Of a stretch of DNA of 64,000 nucleotides, positions 1 through 7,428 are shown piece by piece. The position numbers and the translations under genes are program-made. This DNA is from an uncultured Candidatus Saccharibacteria bacterium (lineage in GTDB: Bacteria; Patescibacteriota; Saccharimonadia; Saccharimonadales; Saccharimonadaceae): NCBI GenBank assembly GCA_938017675.1, contig CALIJB010000004.1, positions 83,173 to 147,172 on the forward strand, read 5' to 3'. Position 1 is the first letter of the stretch; each line of letters starts with the position of its first letter. The notes under the pieces are model-generated. The model ran no database searches. It had not been told where the DNA came from and worked only from the letters and a program-made list of their open reading frames with translations.

Positions 1-2
1 AG

Positions 3-56
3 ACGAACTTTGAGGCCTACAAGGCAACGCTAGAAAAACTTGGCCTGCGTAAATAA
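3..56 (+). CDS. rpsO: 30S ribosomal protein S15, C-terminal end (partial)
   Basis: The window opens inside a plus-strand reading frame. Its last 17 residues read TNFEAYKATLEKLGLRK, followed by TAA. This matches the usual S15 C-terminus, where a helix of the form YxxLIxKLGLRR ends the protein. S15 binds the central domain of 16S rRNA in 30S assembly. A strong terminator follows at 74-104. In many bacteria rpsO sits directly before pnp; here pnp starts at 4272, which supports the assignment but shows the pair has been separated. The identification rests on a short stretch only. Confidence 0.6.
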   Translation, partial: TNFEAYKATLEKLGLRK

Positions 57-73
57 ACGCGTAGCTCAAGTTA

Positions 74-104
74 AAAACCGTCTCGTATCGAGGCGGTTTT
101 TGGT
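74..104 (+). terminator. Rho-independent terminator after rpsO
   Basis: AAAACCGTCTCG, a TAT loop and CGAGGCGGTTTT form a 12-bp stem with one G-U pair, followed by more T residues. It closes the rpsO transcript. Confidence 0.85.
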
Positions 105-161
105 TTGTAAAGGTAGATCGCAGCTACCGTATTGCTAAAATTACTAATCTAAGTAATAATA

Positions 162-190
162 TTGACAAAAAGCATAAGCTGTGTTAGCAT
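162..190 (+). promoter_or_regulatory. Sigma-70 type promoter of the 408-aa protein
   Basis: TTGACA at 162-167, 17-nt spacer and TAGCAT at 185-190. The predicted transcript starts near 197, giving a leader of about 23 nt without a clear Shine-Dalgarno site before the ATG at 220. Confidence 0.7.
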
Positions 191-219
191 AAAAAGGTAA
201 GTAAACGGCAAAAATAAAA

Positions 220-1446
220 ATGATTACAAAAGAACGCTTCCCAACATCTTCTCATGAGGTGACTAACAGCCGTGGCGAGTCGTTTGACTATAAGAAGTAC
301 GGTATTGAGCCGATAGTTAAGTCTAACTCTCTTGATGGTGATAATTTTAGTACGCCGCACGAATGGACGCCGGCTGGCCGGGCCGAGAAAGTCAATGATG
401 CTCGCGATGCGGTGGCGATTGCTTTCGGCGATAAGCCGCCCGCTATGGCGCGCCAAGAGTCGAATACTGGCAGGCAGCTGCTGGTCGGCGAGGCTTATAA
501 AGCCGCTACTGACGGCGGCGCGGCACCGACGAACGAGCGTGCATCTACACGGCGAGTCTTTATGACTGGCGAGAAAATAACTGGTAAGTTACCGTCGCAT
601 GCTGATGCCGAGAGAGGGCCGCAAAGTGTTGATGAAATGCTTAATCGGCGCGCTGATTTGTTGGCAAAAGGCGTTCCAGAGGATATGGTTGATGGTATTG
701 TCAGGGGTGAGCATAACAAGGGCAGAGGCGATAATCTAGTCCAACATGCTTCGCGGCCGTCAGTTGAGCAAGCAGCATACGAGCAGCCAGCGATACGCGA
801 GGAGTCAAATGAGCTGGTATCGCATGAGACCAGTGCTAGCGATGCCGTGCCCAAAGTAGAAGAAACACCGTTACCGCCGCGTGCCGAGATTCCGAAAGCA
901 GAAACTGATGCCGCTAAGTCTCCTAGCGAACCTGAATCTAAAGCGTCGAAAGAAAACACGCCGCCAGAAACCGCCAGAAACGAAAGCCCAAAGGCAGAAA
1001 CTAAACCTGCCACAAGTAATCGCATCGCCGAGAAAAATCCGGCAGAACAGGTTGAGCAGCCAGATGGCAATCAAAAAAATACGGTAAAATCTGAAGCAGA
1101 CGTATCGAAGTCAGATGGAAAACAGGCCGCTGGAGAGCAAAATACGACAAAACCTGGCGAGCGCCAACCATTCGACCAAAAAAGAGCCAACAAATGGGCG
1201 GGAGACTTCTTGAGGGCTTATGGCAGATTTCTTGACCAAAATGTTAGGGCAGAGTTAGCCGATAGGCTAAAATCTAAAGGCGGACTAAATGTCGATCGAG
1301 AAACTCTTCAAGCAATGTCTAAGCTAGCGAGAGAAGCTAACCCGCAGTCGCCAGTATGGCAAACTGAACCAGGTAGCGGCTCAACTATACAGATGGCTGC
1401 CGATGAAGCTCGCAGCAGGTTGCAGAGTATAGTTGAAAGTCTGTAG
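220..1446 (+). CDS. Hypothetical low-complexity protein, 408 aa
   Basis: I do not recognise this protein. Residues about 1-190 are mixed and hydrophilic. Residues about 190-310 are a low-complexity Pro/Glu/Lys/Ser-rich linker (repeated PKAE, SEPES, KSEAD). Residues about 325-405 look like a compact helical domain beginning near KRANKWAGDFLRAYGRFLDQNVRAEL. There is no signal peptide or membrane segment. It has its own promoter at 162-190 and starts the accessory block between rpsO and pnp. The two-domain, long-linker form suggests a scaffold or binding protein, but that is only inference. Confidence 0.75.
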   Translation: MITKERFPTSSHEVTNSRGESFDYKKYGIEPIVKSNSLDGDNFSTPHEWTPAGRAEKVNDARDAVAIAFGDKPPAMARQESNTGRQLLVGEAYKAATDGGAAPTNERASTRRVFMTGEKITGKLPSHADAERGPQSVDEMLNRRADLLAKGVPEDMVDGIVRGEHNKGRGDNLVQHASRPSVEQAAYEQPAIREESNELVSHETSASDAVPKVEETPLPPRAEIPKAETDAAKSPSEPESKASKENTPPETARNESPKAETKPATSNRIAEKNPAEQVEQPDGNQKNTVKSEADVSKSDGKQAAGEQNTTKPGERQPFDQKRANKWAGDFLRAYGRFLDQNVRAELADRLKSKGGLNVDRETLQAMSKLAREANPQSPVWQTEPGSGSTIQMAADEARSRLQSIVESL

Positions 1447-1520
1447 TTAGTGTCGTTTTTGTGTACCAAGTTATCGTAATTGTGTATAATATAAACACAA
1501 TTAAGCGAAAGGAGTGCGCA

Positions 1521-2189
1521 ATGGCGTTTGGTCCGATGATGAGATTAACAACCGATAGAGGTTTGTCGGTTGAGTTAGCGCCGTTTGCGCGCGATAATCT
1601 AAACGTGTTTGTCGAGGGTTTTGCGCGCGGTACGGTAACGCAATACTTGTCAGCGCACCGAGTACAGACGATTGAGACCGAGCAGGCCTGGTATGATGAA
1701 ATGATCAAGAATAAAACCAGCCTAAACTGGGGTATTTGGGTTATAGATGGCGACAAGCGCCAGCTGATCGGCAACACAGCGCTTACCGAGATAACCAAAG
1801 ATCACGTTCATTATGCGACAAGCGGTATAGTTATTGCCGATAAGAAATATTGGGGCCAGGGGATTGCCAGTGCTTGCCATCGGGCACGAACCTGGTATGC
1901 TTTCGAAAATTTAGGGCTGCACCGAATTAAGTCGGCAGTCATCCACGGCAACGCGGCGAGCTGGCGAGCGCTTGAGAAGTGCGGCTACGAACTTGTCTAT
2001 ACCGAGCGCAATGAAGAGTTCGTGAACGGTAAATTACGCCACATGGATTGCCTGGAATGCCTCAACCCGGCAGATTGGGCCTGGCGGCAGTGGTGGGGCG
2101 ACGACCGTCCGCCGCGAAAGAGTTTGGAAGCTCGCAAACGGGCGCAAGCGGCGGTTGATTGGGCGCGGCAAAACGTGACACTAGAGTAG
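1521..2189 (+). CDS. GNAT family N-acetyltransferase (RimJ/RimL-like)
   Basis: A 222-aa acetyltransferase of the RimJ/RimL type, which transfers acetyl from acetyl-CoA to an amine, often a protein N-terminus. Family features visible are the central strand GIWVIDGDKRQLIGNTALTEI, the acetyl-CoA pyrophosphate loop region KYWGQGIASACHRARTWYAFENLGLHRIKSAVIHGNAASWRALEKCGYELVYTER and the terminal GYE strand. The reading frame is open further upstream, but the ATG at 1521 has an AAAGGAG site 7 nt before it and a TATAAT box at 1485-1490, so I start there. The C-terminus (WGDDRPPRKSLEARKRAQAAVDWARQ) extends past the usual domain. Its 3' end overlaps the convergent NUDIX gene by 9 nt. The substrate is unknown. 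Confidence 0.85.
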   Translation: MAFGPMMRLTTDRGLSVELAPFARDNLNVFVEGFARGTVTQYLSAHRVQTIETEQAWYDEMIKNKTSLNWGIWVIDGDKRQLIGNTALTEITKDHVHYATSGIVIADKKYWGQGIASACHRARTWYAFENLGLHRIKSAVIHGNAASWRALEKCGYELVYTERNEEFVNGKLRHMDCLECLNPADWAWRQWWGDDRPPRKSLEARKRAQAAVDWARQNVTLE

Positions 2190-2678
2190 TTGTTGGTGCT
2201 GCTCGTTGAAATTATCGACGACGAGAACCGGCTGGCCGCCGTTGATGTATAGTGCGATATCTGTGTTTTGTAGAAACTCTGGGTAAAGAACATGCTGCGA
2301 CGGGTCGATGTACTCGCAAACGGCTAATTCTTGAGCGCCATGCGTTGTCTGGCTAATATCAATATCGGTAAAGTCATCAGGATTATCGACCGCGAAGAAG
2401 AACTCTAACTCTTCTTCGTAGCTGGCCCGCGATGATGGGAATTGCTGGATGAATAGCAATTTGCCAGGTTTGGCAGTCACGCCAGTTTCTTCGCGTAATT
2501 CGCGGATTAAACATTCAGTTAGCGACTCGTGCGGGTCGAGACCGCCGCCTGGTACGGCGTAATAAGGGGCTGCTTGGTCGCCGCGGCGATGTTTGACGGC
2601 GAGTATCTTTCCTTCGCGATAAATAATAGCGCGTACATTAATGCGCCGCCCAGTATATAGACTTTCGGTTTGTGGCAT
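2181..2678 (-). CDS. NUDIX hydrolase
   Basis: A 165-aa NUDIX protein that hydrolyses nucleoside diphosphates linked to another moiety. The Nudix box is complete: from GLDPHESLTECLIRELREETGV the pattern G-x5-E-x7-REL-x-EE-x-G-hydrophobic can be read, with the metal-binding REE glutamates present. The N-terminus (YTGRRINVRAIIYREGKILAVKHRRGD) fits the first strand of the fold. An AAGGAGG site precedes the ATG on the minus strand. It converges on and overlaps the GNAT gene. Specificity cannot be read from sequence; sanitising of oxidised nucleotides or NADH/ADP-ribose hydrolysis are both possible. Confidence 0.9.
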   Translation of the reverse strand: MPQTESLYTGRRINVRAIIYREGKILAVKHRRGDQAAPYYAVPGGGLDPHESLTECLIRELREETGVTAKPGKLLFIQQFPSSRASYEEELEFFFAVDNPDDFTDIDISQTTHGAQELAVCEYIDPSQHVLYPEFLQNTDIALYINGGQPVLVVDNFNEQHQQLL

Positions 2679-2754
2679 AAGGCCTCCTTGTTGATTAAGT
2701 TTGAATAGCTTGCGATTAGCTTAATTTAGCAGGGGCTAGCATTAAGATATAATA

Positions 2755-3162
2755 TCAAGGATATTCTTTGGTTGCCAGGAAAAAGTGTCCGGAGCTAATC
2801 TTATTATCGCCGCTTAACTTGATAACGACGGTTAGATCTTGTTTATTGCCGCCATTCGAACCTAGAGGATCGGAATGATTGGTCACACCTCTAGCCTCGA
2901 TCTGAGGCGAGTCATCCCCGAACAATCCATCTGCCTCTACTCGGTAGAGCCCATTAAACGAAGCTTCAACTTGAGTAGTAGCGTCTCTAACTGATATTTC
3001 CCCTATACCAGCAGACACTCTCGCTGCCAGTTTAACATTTTCTCCGTTCTGGATTGAGTTGGTAATGTCTTCATACGCCTTTTTTGGATTAACCAGATCG
3101 TATTGAGTAAGCCATGAGTCTGCTGAGCCGCCTCTTTCTATGGAGCCGGTTTCGCTAGACAT
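2755..3162 (-). CDS. Hypothetical protein, third gene of a three-gene cluster
   Basis: I do not recognise this 135-aa acidic protein. It begins with a Ser/Gly-rich segment and its second half is predicted beta-rich (VKLAARVSAGIGEISVRDATTQVEASFNGLYRVEADG, QDLTVVIKLSGDNKISSGHFFL). No signal peptide or membrane helix. Its ATG overlaps the stop of the 153-aa gene upstream by 8 nt, so it is translationally coupled to a PD-(D/E)XK-like protein and probably acts with it. Confidence 0.75.
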   Translation of the reverse strand: MSSETGSIERGGSADSWLTQYDLVNPKKAYEDITNSIQNGENVKLAARVSAGIGEISVRDATTQVEASFNGLYRVEADGLFGDDSPQIEARGVTNHSDPLGSNGGNKQDLTVVIKLSGDNKISSGHFFLATKEYP

Positions 3163-3616
3163 GAGCTAGTTTTCCTCTGGATGCCGGATTATTATTTCTC
3201 TCACGCAGATCTTTCATCTGTCTCTCTAATTCATTTATAATTCTAGTATATTCATGCTTATCTACAATACCAGAAGTATATAGATTTGCAAGCATCTCTT
3301 TTGAAGGTTCCAGCATTTGCCCGTATGGATCGGCAGGCAAAACCGTATGAATACTTTCGAGGGTTTCGGGCGAAAATGGACAGATAGCTATAGTACCGTC
3401 ATTATAATACTTAGCGTTTCGATCATTGGTTTTGTTCGCTTTAAATCTTGAAGATTTAATATCTACCGCTGTCTGCTTTCCTTGGCTGTCAGTTATAAGA
3501 TAATCAATACCTCTCTTGTCTTGTTCGGTAGTCGCACGGACCACTTCAAAGCCCATGTTTTCGAGAGCTAGCTCAGCTAGTAATTCTGTACGTACACCTT
3601 TTATGCTTGTTTCCAT
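3155..3616 (-). CDS. PD-(D/E)XK nuclease-like protein, 153 aa
   Basis: The first 80 residues read as a restriction-endonuclease-like core. A helix with an acidic residue (RTELLAELALENMGFEVVRA) is followed by KRGIDYLI, where D would be the first metal ligand, and after a short turn by TAVDIKSS, giving the D-x-K motif. This arrangement, E...GxD-x(9-20)-DxK, is that of PD-(D/E)XK enzymes such as restriction nucleases and Holliday-junction resolvase-like proteins. The second half is helical. It overlaps the gene before it by 16 nt and the gene after it by 8 nt. It may be a nuclease of a small defence or DNA-processing cluster; this is inferred from motif and context only. Confidence 0.7.
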   Translation of the reverse strand: METSIKGVRTELLAELALENMGFEVVRATTEQDKRGIDYLITDSQGKQTAVDIKSSRFKANKTNDRNAKYYNDGTIAICPFSPETLESIHTVLPADPYGQMLEPSKEMLANLYTSGIVDKHEYTRIINELERQMKDLRERNNNPASRGKLAHV

Positions 3617-4065
3617 TTTTTGCGGTAGTGGGGTTTGTCGGCTATAGGGATAAAATTATTTAGAATCTGCATTATATCAGCTGGCGTGATAGTAGTGCCC
3701 CAGCGGTTAAAAATTTCGCGTAGTGAGTCGTTGAATGAAGAATGCACACTAACAATTTTTTCGCGATCTTTAGGAGAAGGCCTCCTATTTGAGTCTCTAG
3801 CTGTTTTTTCGGTAGTTACAGCAGCAATCCAGTCGCGATAGGTGCCGTAGAGAATGTAGAACTCTTTTTGCTGGTTAGTTTCAGCAGTTGGGTGTTCAAT
3901 CTGATTCATCACGCGTAGTAGATTGTGTGCAGCTTGGCCGATACCGCGCCGCGGGCGTTCTGGATCAATCGTATGCGCTTCTTGCCGTAATTTTCTCGCA
4001 GTCTCTTGGCTTTTTAGCCAGAAGTCTCGGCGGTGCCTTAGCTGAGCTATAGGAAGCGTACTCAT
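3601..4065 (-). CDS. Hypothetical helical protein, first gene of the cluster
   Basis: I do not recognise this 154-aa, mostly helical, basic protein (SQETARKLRQEAHTIDPERPRRGIGQAAHNLLRVMNQIEHP). No signal or membrane segment. It leads a minus-strand operon of three overlapping genes. The start ATG at 4065 has no Shine-Dalgarno site; instead TGC-TACAAT lies on the minus strand at 4080-4072, with exactly 6 nt (AAGGAT) to the ATG, so the mRNA is predicted to be leaderless. It may partner the PD-(D/E)XK-like protein encoded next. Confidence 0.7.
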   Translation of the reverse strand: MSTLPIAQLRHRRDFWLKSQETARKLRQEAHTIDPERPRRGIGQAAHNLLRVMNQIEHPTAETNQQKEFYILYGTYRDWIAAVTTEKTARDSNRRPSPKDREKIVSVHSSFNDSLREIFNRWGTTITPADIMQILNNFIPIADKPHYRKKWKQA

Positions 4066-4071
4066 ATCCTT

Positions 4072-4080
4072 ATTGTAGCA
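4072..4080 (-). promoter_or_regulatory. Extended -10 promoter of the three-gene cluster (leaderless)
   Basis: On the minus strand TGC TACAAT is followed by 6 nt and then the ATG at 4065. A start site 7 nt after the -10 box falls on the A of the ATG. Confidence 0.7.
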
Positions 4081-4138
4081 TAAACATGATAAAAAAGCAA
4101 TAGCATGACGTGATATAGATGAAATAACCTTTGTTGTC

Positions 4139-4147
4139 TGCTATAAT
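4139..4147 (+). promoter_or_regulatory. Extended -10 promoter of pnp
   Basis: TGC TATAAT with no convincing -35 box. The transcript would begin near 4154 and carry a structured leader of about 118 nt before pnp. Confidence 0.65.
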
Positions 4148-4153
4148 AAAGTA

Positions 4154-4271
4154 GTTATTGTTAACGCGGAAGTGATAGAGACGAGAATTTGCGGCGCGCG
4201 GCTTTGAATCGCCAAGCCTAGCCAAGACGATTTTTCATCCCTGTTACTTGCCGCGAAGAAAGGAGCTCTTT
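4154..4271 (+). promoter_or_regulatory. Structured pnp mRNA leader
   Basis: A long imperfect stem pairs 4165-4181 (CGCGGAAGTGATAGAGA) with 4238-4255, and smaller hairpins (GGCTT/AAGCC near 4199-4217) lie inside. The 3' arm ends just before the AAAGGAG ribosome site at 4259-4265. Enterobacterial pnp leaders have a comparable RNase III-cut stem that mediates PNPase autocontrol. The same role here is inference. Confidence 0.5.
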
Positions 4272-6398
4272 ATGAGTATTATCAACCCGAGCGGCAAAGA
4301 GATTTTTGCTGTCGAGACGGAATTATGCGGCCGGCCGCTGAGTATTGAAGTTAACCGCGTTGGTTTTCGGACAACTGGCAGTGTGCTGGTACGCTATGGT
4401 GACACGGTGGTGTTGGGTAGCGCCCAGGTCGGTTCGCGGCCAGTGCAGCTAGATTATTTCCCACTGTCGATTGATTATGAAGAACGATTTTATGCGGCGG
4501 GCAAAATTTCTGGCTCGCGGTTTATTAAGCGCGAAGGCCGTCCTAGCGACGAGGCGGTGCTAATAGGCCGGTTAATCGACCGTCCGATTCGGCCGTTGTT
4601 TCCGAAAGGGTACCGCCAAGAAGTACAAGTGGTGGCGACGGTGCTGAGCATGGATCCGGATTTCCGCCCGGACGTGGTGGCGATGATTGCGGCGTCGAGT
4701 GCCTTGATGCTGACCGGTACGCCGTTTGACGGGCCGGTGGCGGGCTTGCGGGTGGGCCGAGTGAATGGCGAGTTTAAGGCCTTTTTGACGCCAGAGGAGC
4801 GCCAGCAATCTGATTTGGACCTGGTAGTGGCTGGCATCGAGAGCGGCATCACTATGGTAGAGGCCGGCGCTAAGGAGGTATCAGAAGAGGTGATTGTCGA
4901 TGCCATGGCCTGGGCGCACCAGATGATGCAGCCAGCGATTCAGTTGCAGCGTGAGCTAGCTGCCAAAGTTGCGCCAACTCCGCAGGAATATGAATTAGTT
5001 TTACCTGATGAAGCAATTCAGCAGACAGCTGACGAATGGGTTGACGGTAAATTAGGCGAGAAAATCCGCCGGCCGTATCCAGAGCGCAACGAGGTGGTCA
5101 ATGAGATTCGCTGGGCATTCCACGAAGCGATGACTGAAAAGCTGGGCTTGGGCGCTGAGGAATACGACGAAGTACGCGACGAATACGATGAAGCATTTAC
5201 CTTGGCGCTACACAAAGATGTTCGCCGCGGTATCGTCGAGGACGGCAAGCGCCCGGATGGCCGCGCTTTGACGGAAATTCGCCCGTTAAGCTCAGAGGTT
5301 GGTTTATTGCCGCGAGCGCATGGTTCGAGCTTGTTTACCCGCGGCGTGACGCAAGGTATGAATATTGTGACCTTGGCGCCGCTGAGTTACGCGCAGTTGG
5401 TTGATACTATGGAGGTTAATGATGGCGAGCGGCGCTACATGCATCATTACAATGCGCCGGGCTATACGGTTGGCGAGGTTAAGCGGATGGGCAGCCCGGG
5501 CCGGCGCGAAATTGGCCACGGCTACTTGGCGGAACGGGCCTTGACGCCAGTGTTGCCGAGCGAAGAAGACTTCCCGTACGCCATTCGCAGCGTTACCGAA
5601 ATTATGAGCCAGAACGGTTCGACGTCGATGGCGGCGACCTGTTCGAGCTGCTTGGCACTGATGGATGCTGGCGTGCCTTTGAAGGCGCCGGTTAGCGGCA
5701 TTGCTATGGGTCTAATGATGGACGGCGATACGCCGTACGTACTGAGCGACATTGCCGATGCCGAGGACTTTGCCGGTGACATGGATTTCAAGGTGACTGG
5801 TACAGCCAAGGGCATCACGGCGCTACAGATGGATATGAAGGTACATGGTTTGCCAGTGGCAGTGCTGCGCCAAGCGATTGAGCAGAGTAAGGCTGGCCGG
5901 GCATTTATCCTTGACCATATGCTAAGTATTTTGCCAGCGCCGCGGGAGACGCTCAGCCCGTACGCGCCGCGGATTGAAAAGCTAAAGATTGATCCAGATA
6001 AAATCGGCGCGGTCATCGGCAAGGGCGGCGAGGTGATTAACAAGATTACCAGTGAGACTGGCGCTGAGGTTGATATCAAGGAAGACGGCCTGATTACCAT
6101 CGCCAGTCCAGACGGTGCATCAATTAAGAAAGCGCTCAACTGGATTAAAAGCCTGGTCGAAGAGCCAGAAGTTGGCAAAATTTACCAAGGCACGGTGGTC
6201 AGTATCAAAGATTTCGGAGCGTTTGTGAATATCTTGCCGGGGATTGACGGGATGTTGCATATTTCACAACTATCGGATAAACGAGTCGGCAAAGTAACTG
6301 ATGTCTTGAAAGAGGGCCAAACGGTACGTGTTAAATTAACAGAGATTGATAACCGCGGGCGCCTAAGCTTGACAATGAAGGGAATTAAACAGCGATAA
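4272..6398 (+). CDS. pnp: Polyribonucleotide nucleotidyltransferase (PNPase)
   Basis: A 708-aa phosphorolytic 3'-5' exoribonuclease, active as a ring trimer in mRNA turnover. Domain order is standard: first RNase PH domain (FRTTGSVLVRYGDTVVLGSAQ), helical linker, second RNase PH domain (KRPDGRALTEIRPLSSEVGLLPRAHGSSLFTRG through FKVTGTAKGITALQMDMKV, with the active-site aspartates), KH domain (IGAVIGKGGEVINKI) and S1 domain (GTVVSIKDFGAFVNILPGIDGMLHISQLSDKRV). A longer TTG-initiated form is open at 4248, but the ATG at 4272 has AAAGGAG at 4259-4265 and gives the family's usual N-terminus. The gene has its own promoter and a structured leader. Confidence 0.97.
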   Translation: MSIINPSGKEIFAVETELCGRPLSIEVNRVGFRTTGSVLVRYGDTVVLGSAQVGSRPVQLDYFPLSIDYEERFYAAGKISGSRFIKREGRPSDEAVLIGRLIDRPIRPLFPKGYRQEVQVVATVLSMDPDFRPDVVAMIAASSALMLTGTPFDGPVAGLRVGRVNGEFKAFLTPEERQQSDLDLVVAGIESGITMVEAGAKEVSEEVIVDAMAWAHQMMQPAIQLQRELAAKVAPTPQEYELVLPDEAIQQTADEWVDGKLGEKIRRPYPERNEVVNEIRWAFHEAMTEKLGLGAEEYDEVRDEYDEAFTLALHKDVRRGIVEDGKRPDGRALTEIRPLSSEVGLLPRAHGSSLFTRGVTQGMNIVTLAPLSYAQLVDTMEVNDGERRYMHHYNAPGYTVGEVKRMGSPGRREIGHGYLAERALTPVLPSEEDFPYAIRSVTEIMSQNGSTSMAATCSSCLALMDAGVPLKAPVSGIAMGLMMDGDTPYVLSDIADAEDFAGDMDFKVTGTAKGITALQMDMKVHGLPVAVLRQAIEQSKAGRAFILDHMLSILPAPRETLSPYAPRIEKLKIDPDKIGAVIGKGGEVINKITSETGAEVDIKEDGLITIASPDGASIKKALNWIKSLVEEPEVGKIYQGTVVSIKDFGAFVNILPGIDGMLHISQLSDKRVGKVTDVLKEGQTVRVKLTEIDNRGRLSLTMKGIKQR

Positions 6399-6432
6399 TA
6401 TTTCTACGTAAACGAATACTATACGGAACAGC

Positions 6433-6449
6433 TTGAGTTTTGCTATACT
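6433..6449 (+). promoter_or_regulatory. Promoter of the proline-rich membrane protein
   Basis: TTGAGT at 6433-6438 and an extended TGC TATACT -10 at 6441-6449 are visible. The two are too close to act together, so the extended -10 box is the likelier determinant. Confidence 0.45.
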
Positions 6450-6483
6450 TAATAGAGATACACTTATAAAAGAGGGGAAGTCT

Positions 6484-7365
6484 ATGAACAATCAACCGCA
6501 ACCACCTGAATCGCCGCAGCCAGTGCCGCCTGCGCCGCAGCCAGCTCCAATGTCCGCGCCGCCTATGCAACAGCCGGGGATGCCGCCGCAAATGCCGGTC
6601 AAAAAAGGTCTTAGTAAAGGGGCTTTGTGGGGGATAATTGGCGGTTCTGTTGGATTTTTACTGCTGATTATCGTAATAGTGGTTGTTTTGCTGCTTAATA
6701 TGGGGCCGAACAAAGAAGATTACCGTCAAGCCGTTTCGTGGATGAATGATGAAAGCTCGAAATTGAACAGTTTGCAGTATTCATCTGTACGTAATCCAGA
6801 AGCCTACAAAGAAACGGTTAATAGCGCTATCAAGAGCCGCGATGAGCTAAACGACAAATTATCGAAATCTAAGATTATGCACGATAAAGCTGTCAAAGAA
6901 GCTTACGATAAGTATAAGAAAGCTTACGATGTTGCTAAGCCGGAAATGGAGGGCTTGTCGCAGTACGTAGAGGTTTATAGCGAGGTCAGAAAAAAATGCG
7001 ATAACGTATTTTATCTTGGCCATATAAGCAAGAAACCAGATGAAGTTGATAAGGAAGTCAGTCAAAAATACGGCGATTGTACATCCTTGATGCAGAAACT
7101 GAGCAAATCAAATAATAGCAATGTGGCTAATTTCGGCAAAGAATGGAGCGATTACTATGCTTCGCTGAAGAAATACTATGTCGAATACGCTAGAGCCTAT
7201 ACTAGCGGCAATTTCAGCGCTCGGCCGCGCCGTCCGATAGAGCCGTCGACTACTGGCTATACGTTAATTACTAACGCTAGCCGCAAGGTTACCGATAGCG
7301 GAATGGATCGGTACTACAACGACTTTTCAAGCGTTGTCAATCAAAAATTAACTGCGCTGCGTTAA
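6484..7365 (+). CDS. Membrane-anchored protein with proline-rich N-terminus
   Basis: A 293-aa protein of unknown function. Residues 1-40 are Pro/Gln-rich (PQPPESPQPVPPAPQPAPMSAPPMQQPGMPP), followed by a basic spot (KKG) and one membrane helix (GIIGGSVGFLLLIIVIVVVLLL, about 50-72). The rest is a helical, Lys/Asp/Ser-rich domain predicted outside the cell. The ATG at 6484 has GAGGGG before it; an upstream in-frame ATG at 6433 lies inside the promoter and is rejected. A proline-rich cytoplasmic tail on a single-pass protein is common in Saccharibacteria and Actinobacteria as a protein-protein contact region. A terminator follows at 7381. Confidence 0.8.
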   Translation: MNNQPQPPESPQPVPPAPQPAPMSAPPMQQPGMPPQMPVKKGLSKGALWGIIGGSVGFLLLIIVIVVVLLLNMGPNKEDYRQAVSWMNDESSKLNSLQYSSVRNPEAYKETVNSAIKSRDELNDKLSKSKIMHDKAVKEAYDKYKKAYDVAKPEMEGLSQYVEVYSEVRKKCDNVFYLGHISKKPDEVDKEVSQKYGDCTSLMQKLSKSNNSNVANFGKEWSDYYASLKKYYVEYARAYTSGNFSARPRRPIEPSTTGYTLITNASRKVTDSGMDRYYNDFSSVVNQKLTALR

Positions 7366-7380
7366 TATTCGCCGCGCCGG

Positions 7381-7414
7381 TAGTACCCTCTGTATCAGCA
7401 GAGGGTACTATTTT
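7381..7414 (+). terminator. Terminator hairpin
   Basis: TAGTACCCTCTG pairs perfectly over 12 bp with CAGAGGGTACTA (7399-7410) across a 6-nt loop, followed by TTTT. The -10 box of the next gene begins directly after it. Confidence 0.9.
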
Positions 7415-7422
7415 GGTAAAAT
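7414..7422 (+). promoter_or_regulatory. Extended -10 promoter of the uracil-DNA glycosylase gene (leaderless)
   Basis: TGG TAAAAT followed by 6 nt (GTAATT) and the ATG at 7429. No Shine-Dalgarno site is possible because the terminator hairpin abuts the -10 box. Confidence 0.7.
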
Positions 7423-7428
7423 GTAATT

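Noticed and set aside
495..1070. Long minus-strand open frame inside the 408-aa gene
   Set aside because: Ser/Gly-rich shadow of the opposite frame with no promoter; the plus-strand gene has a clear promoter.
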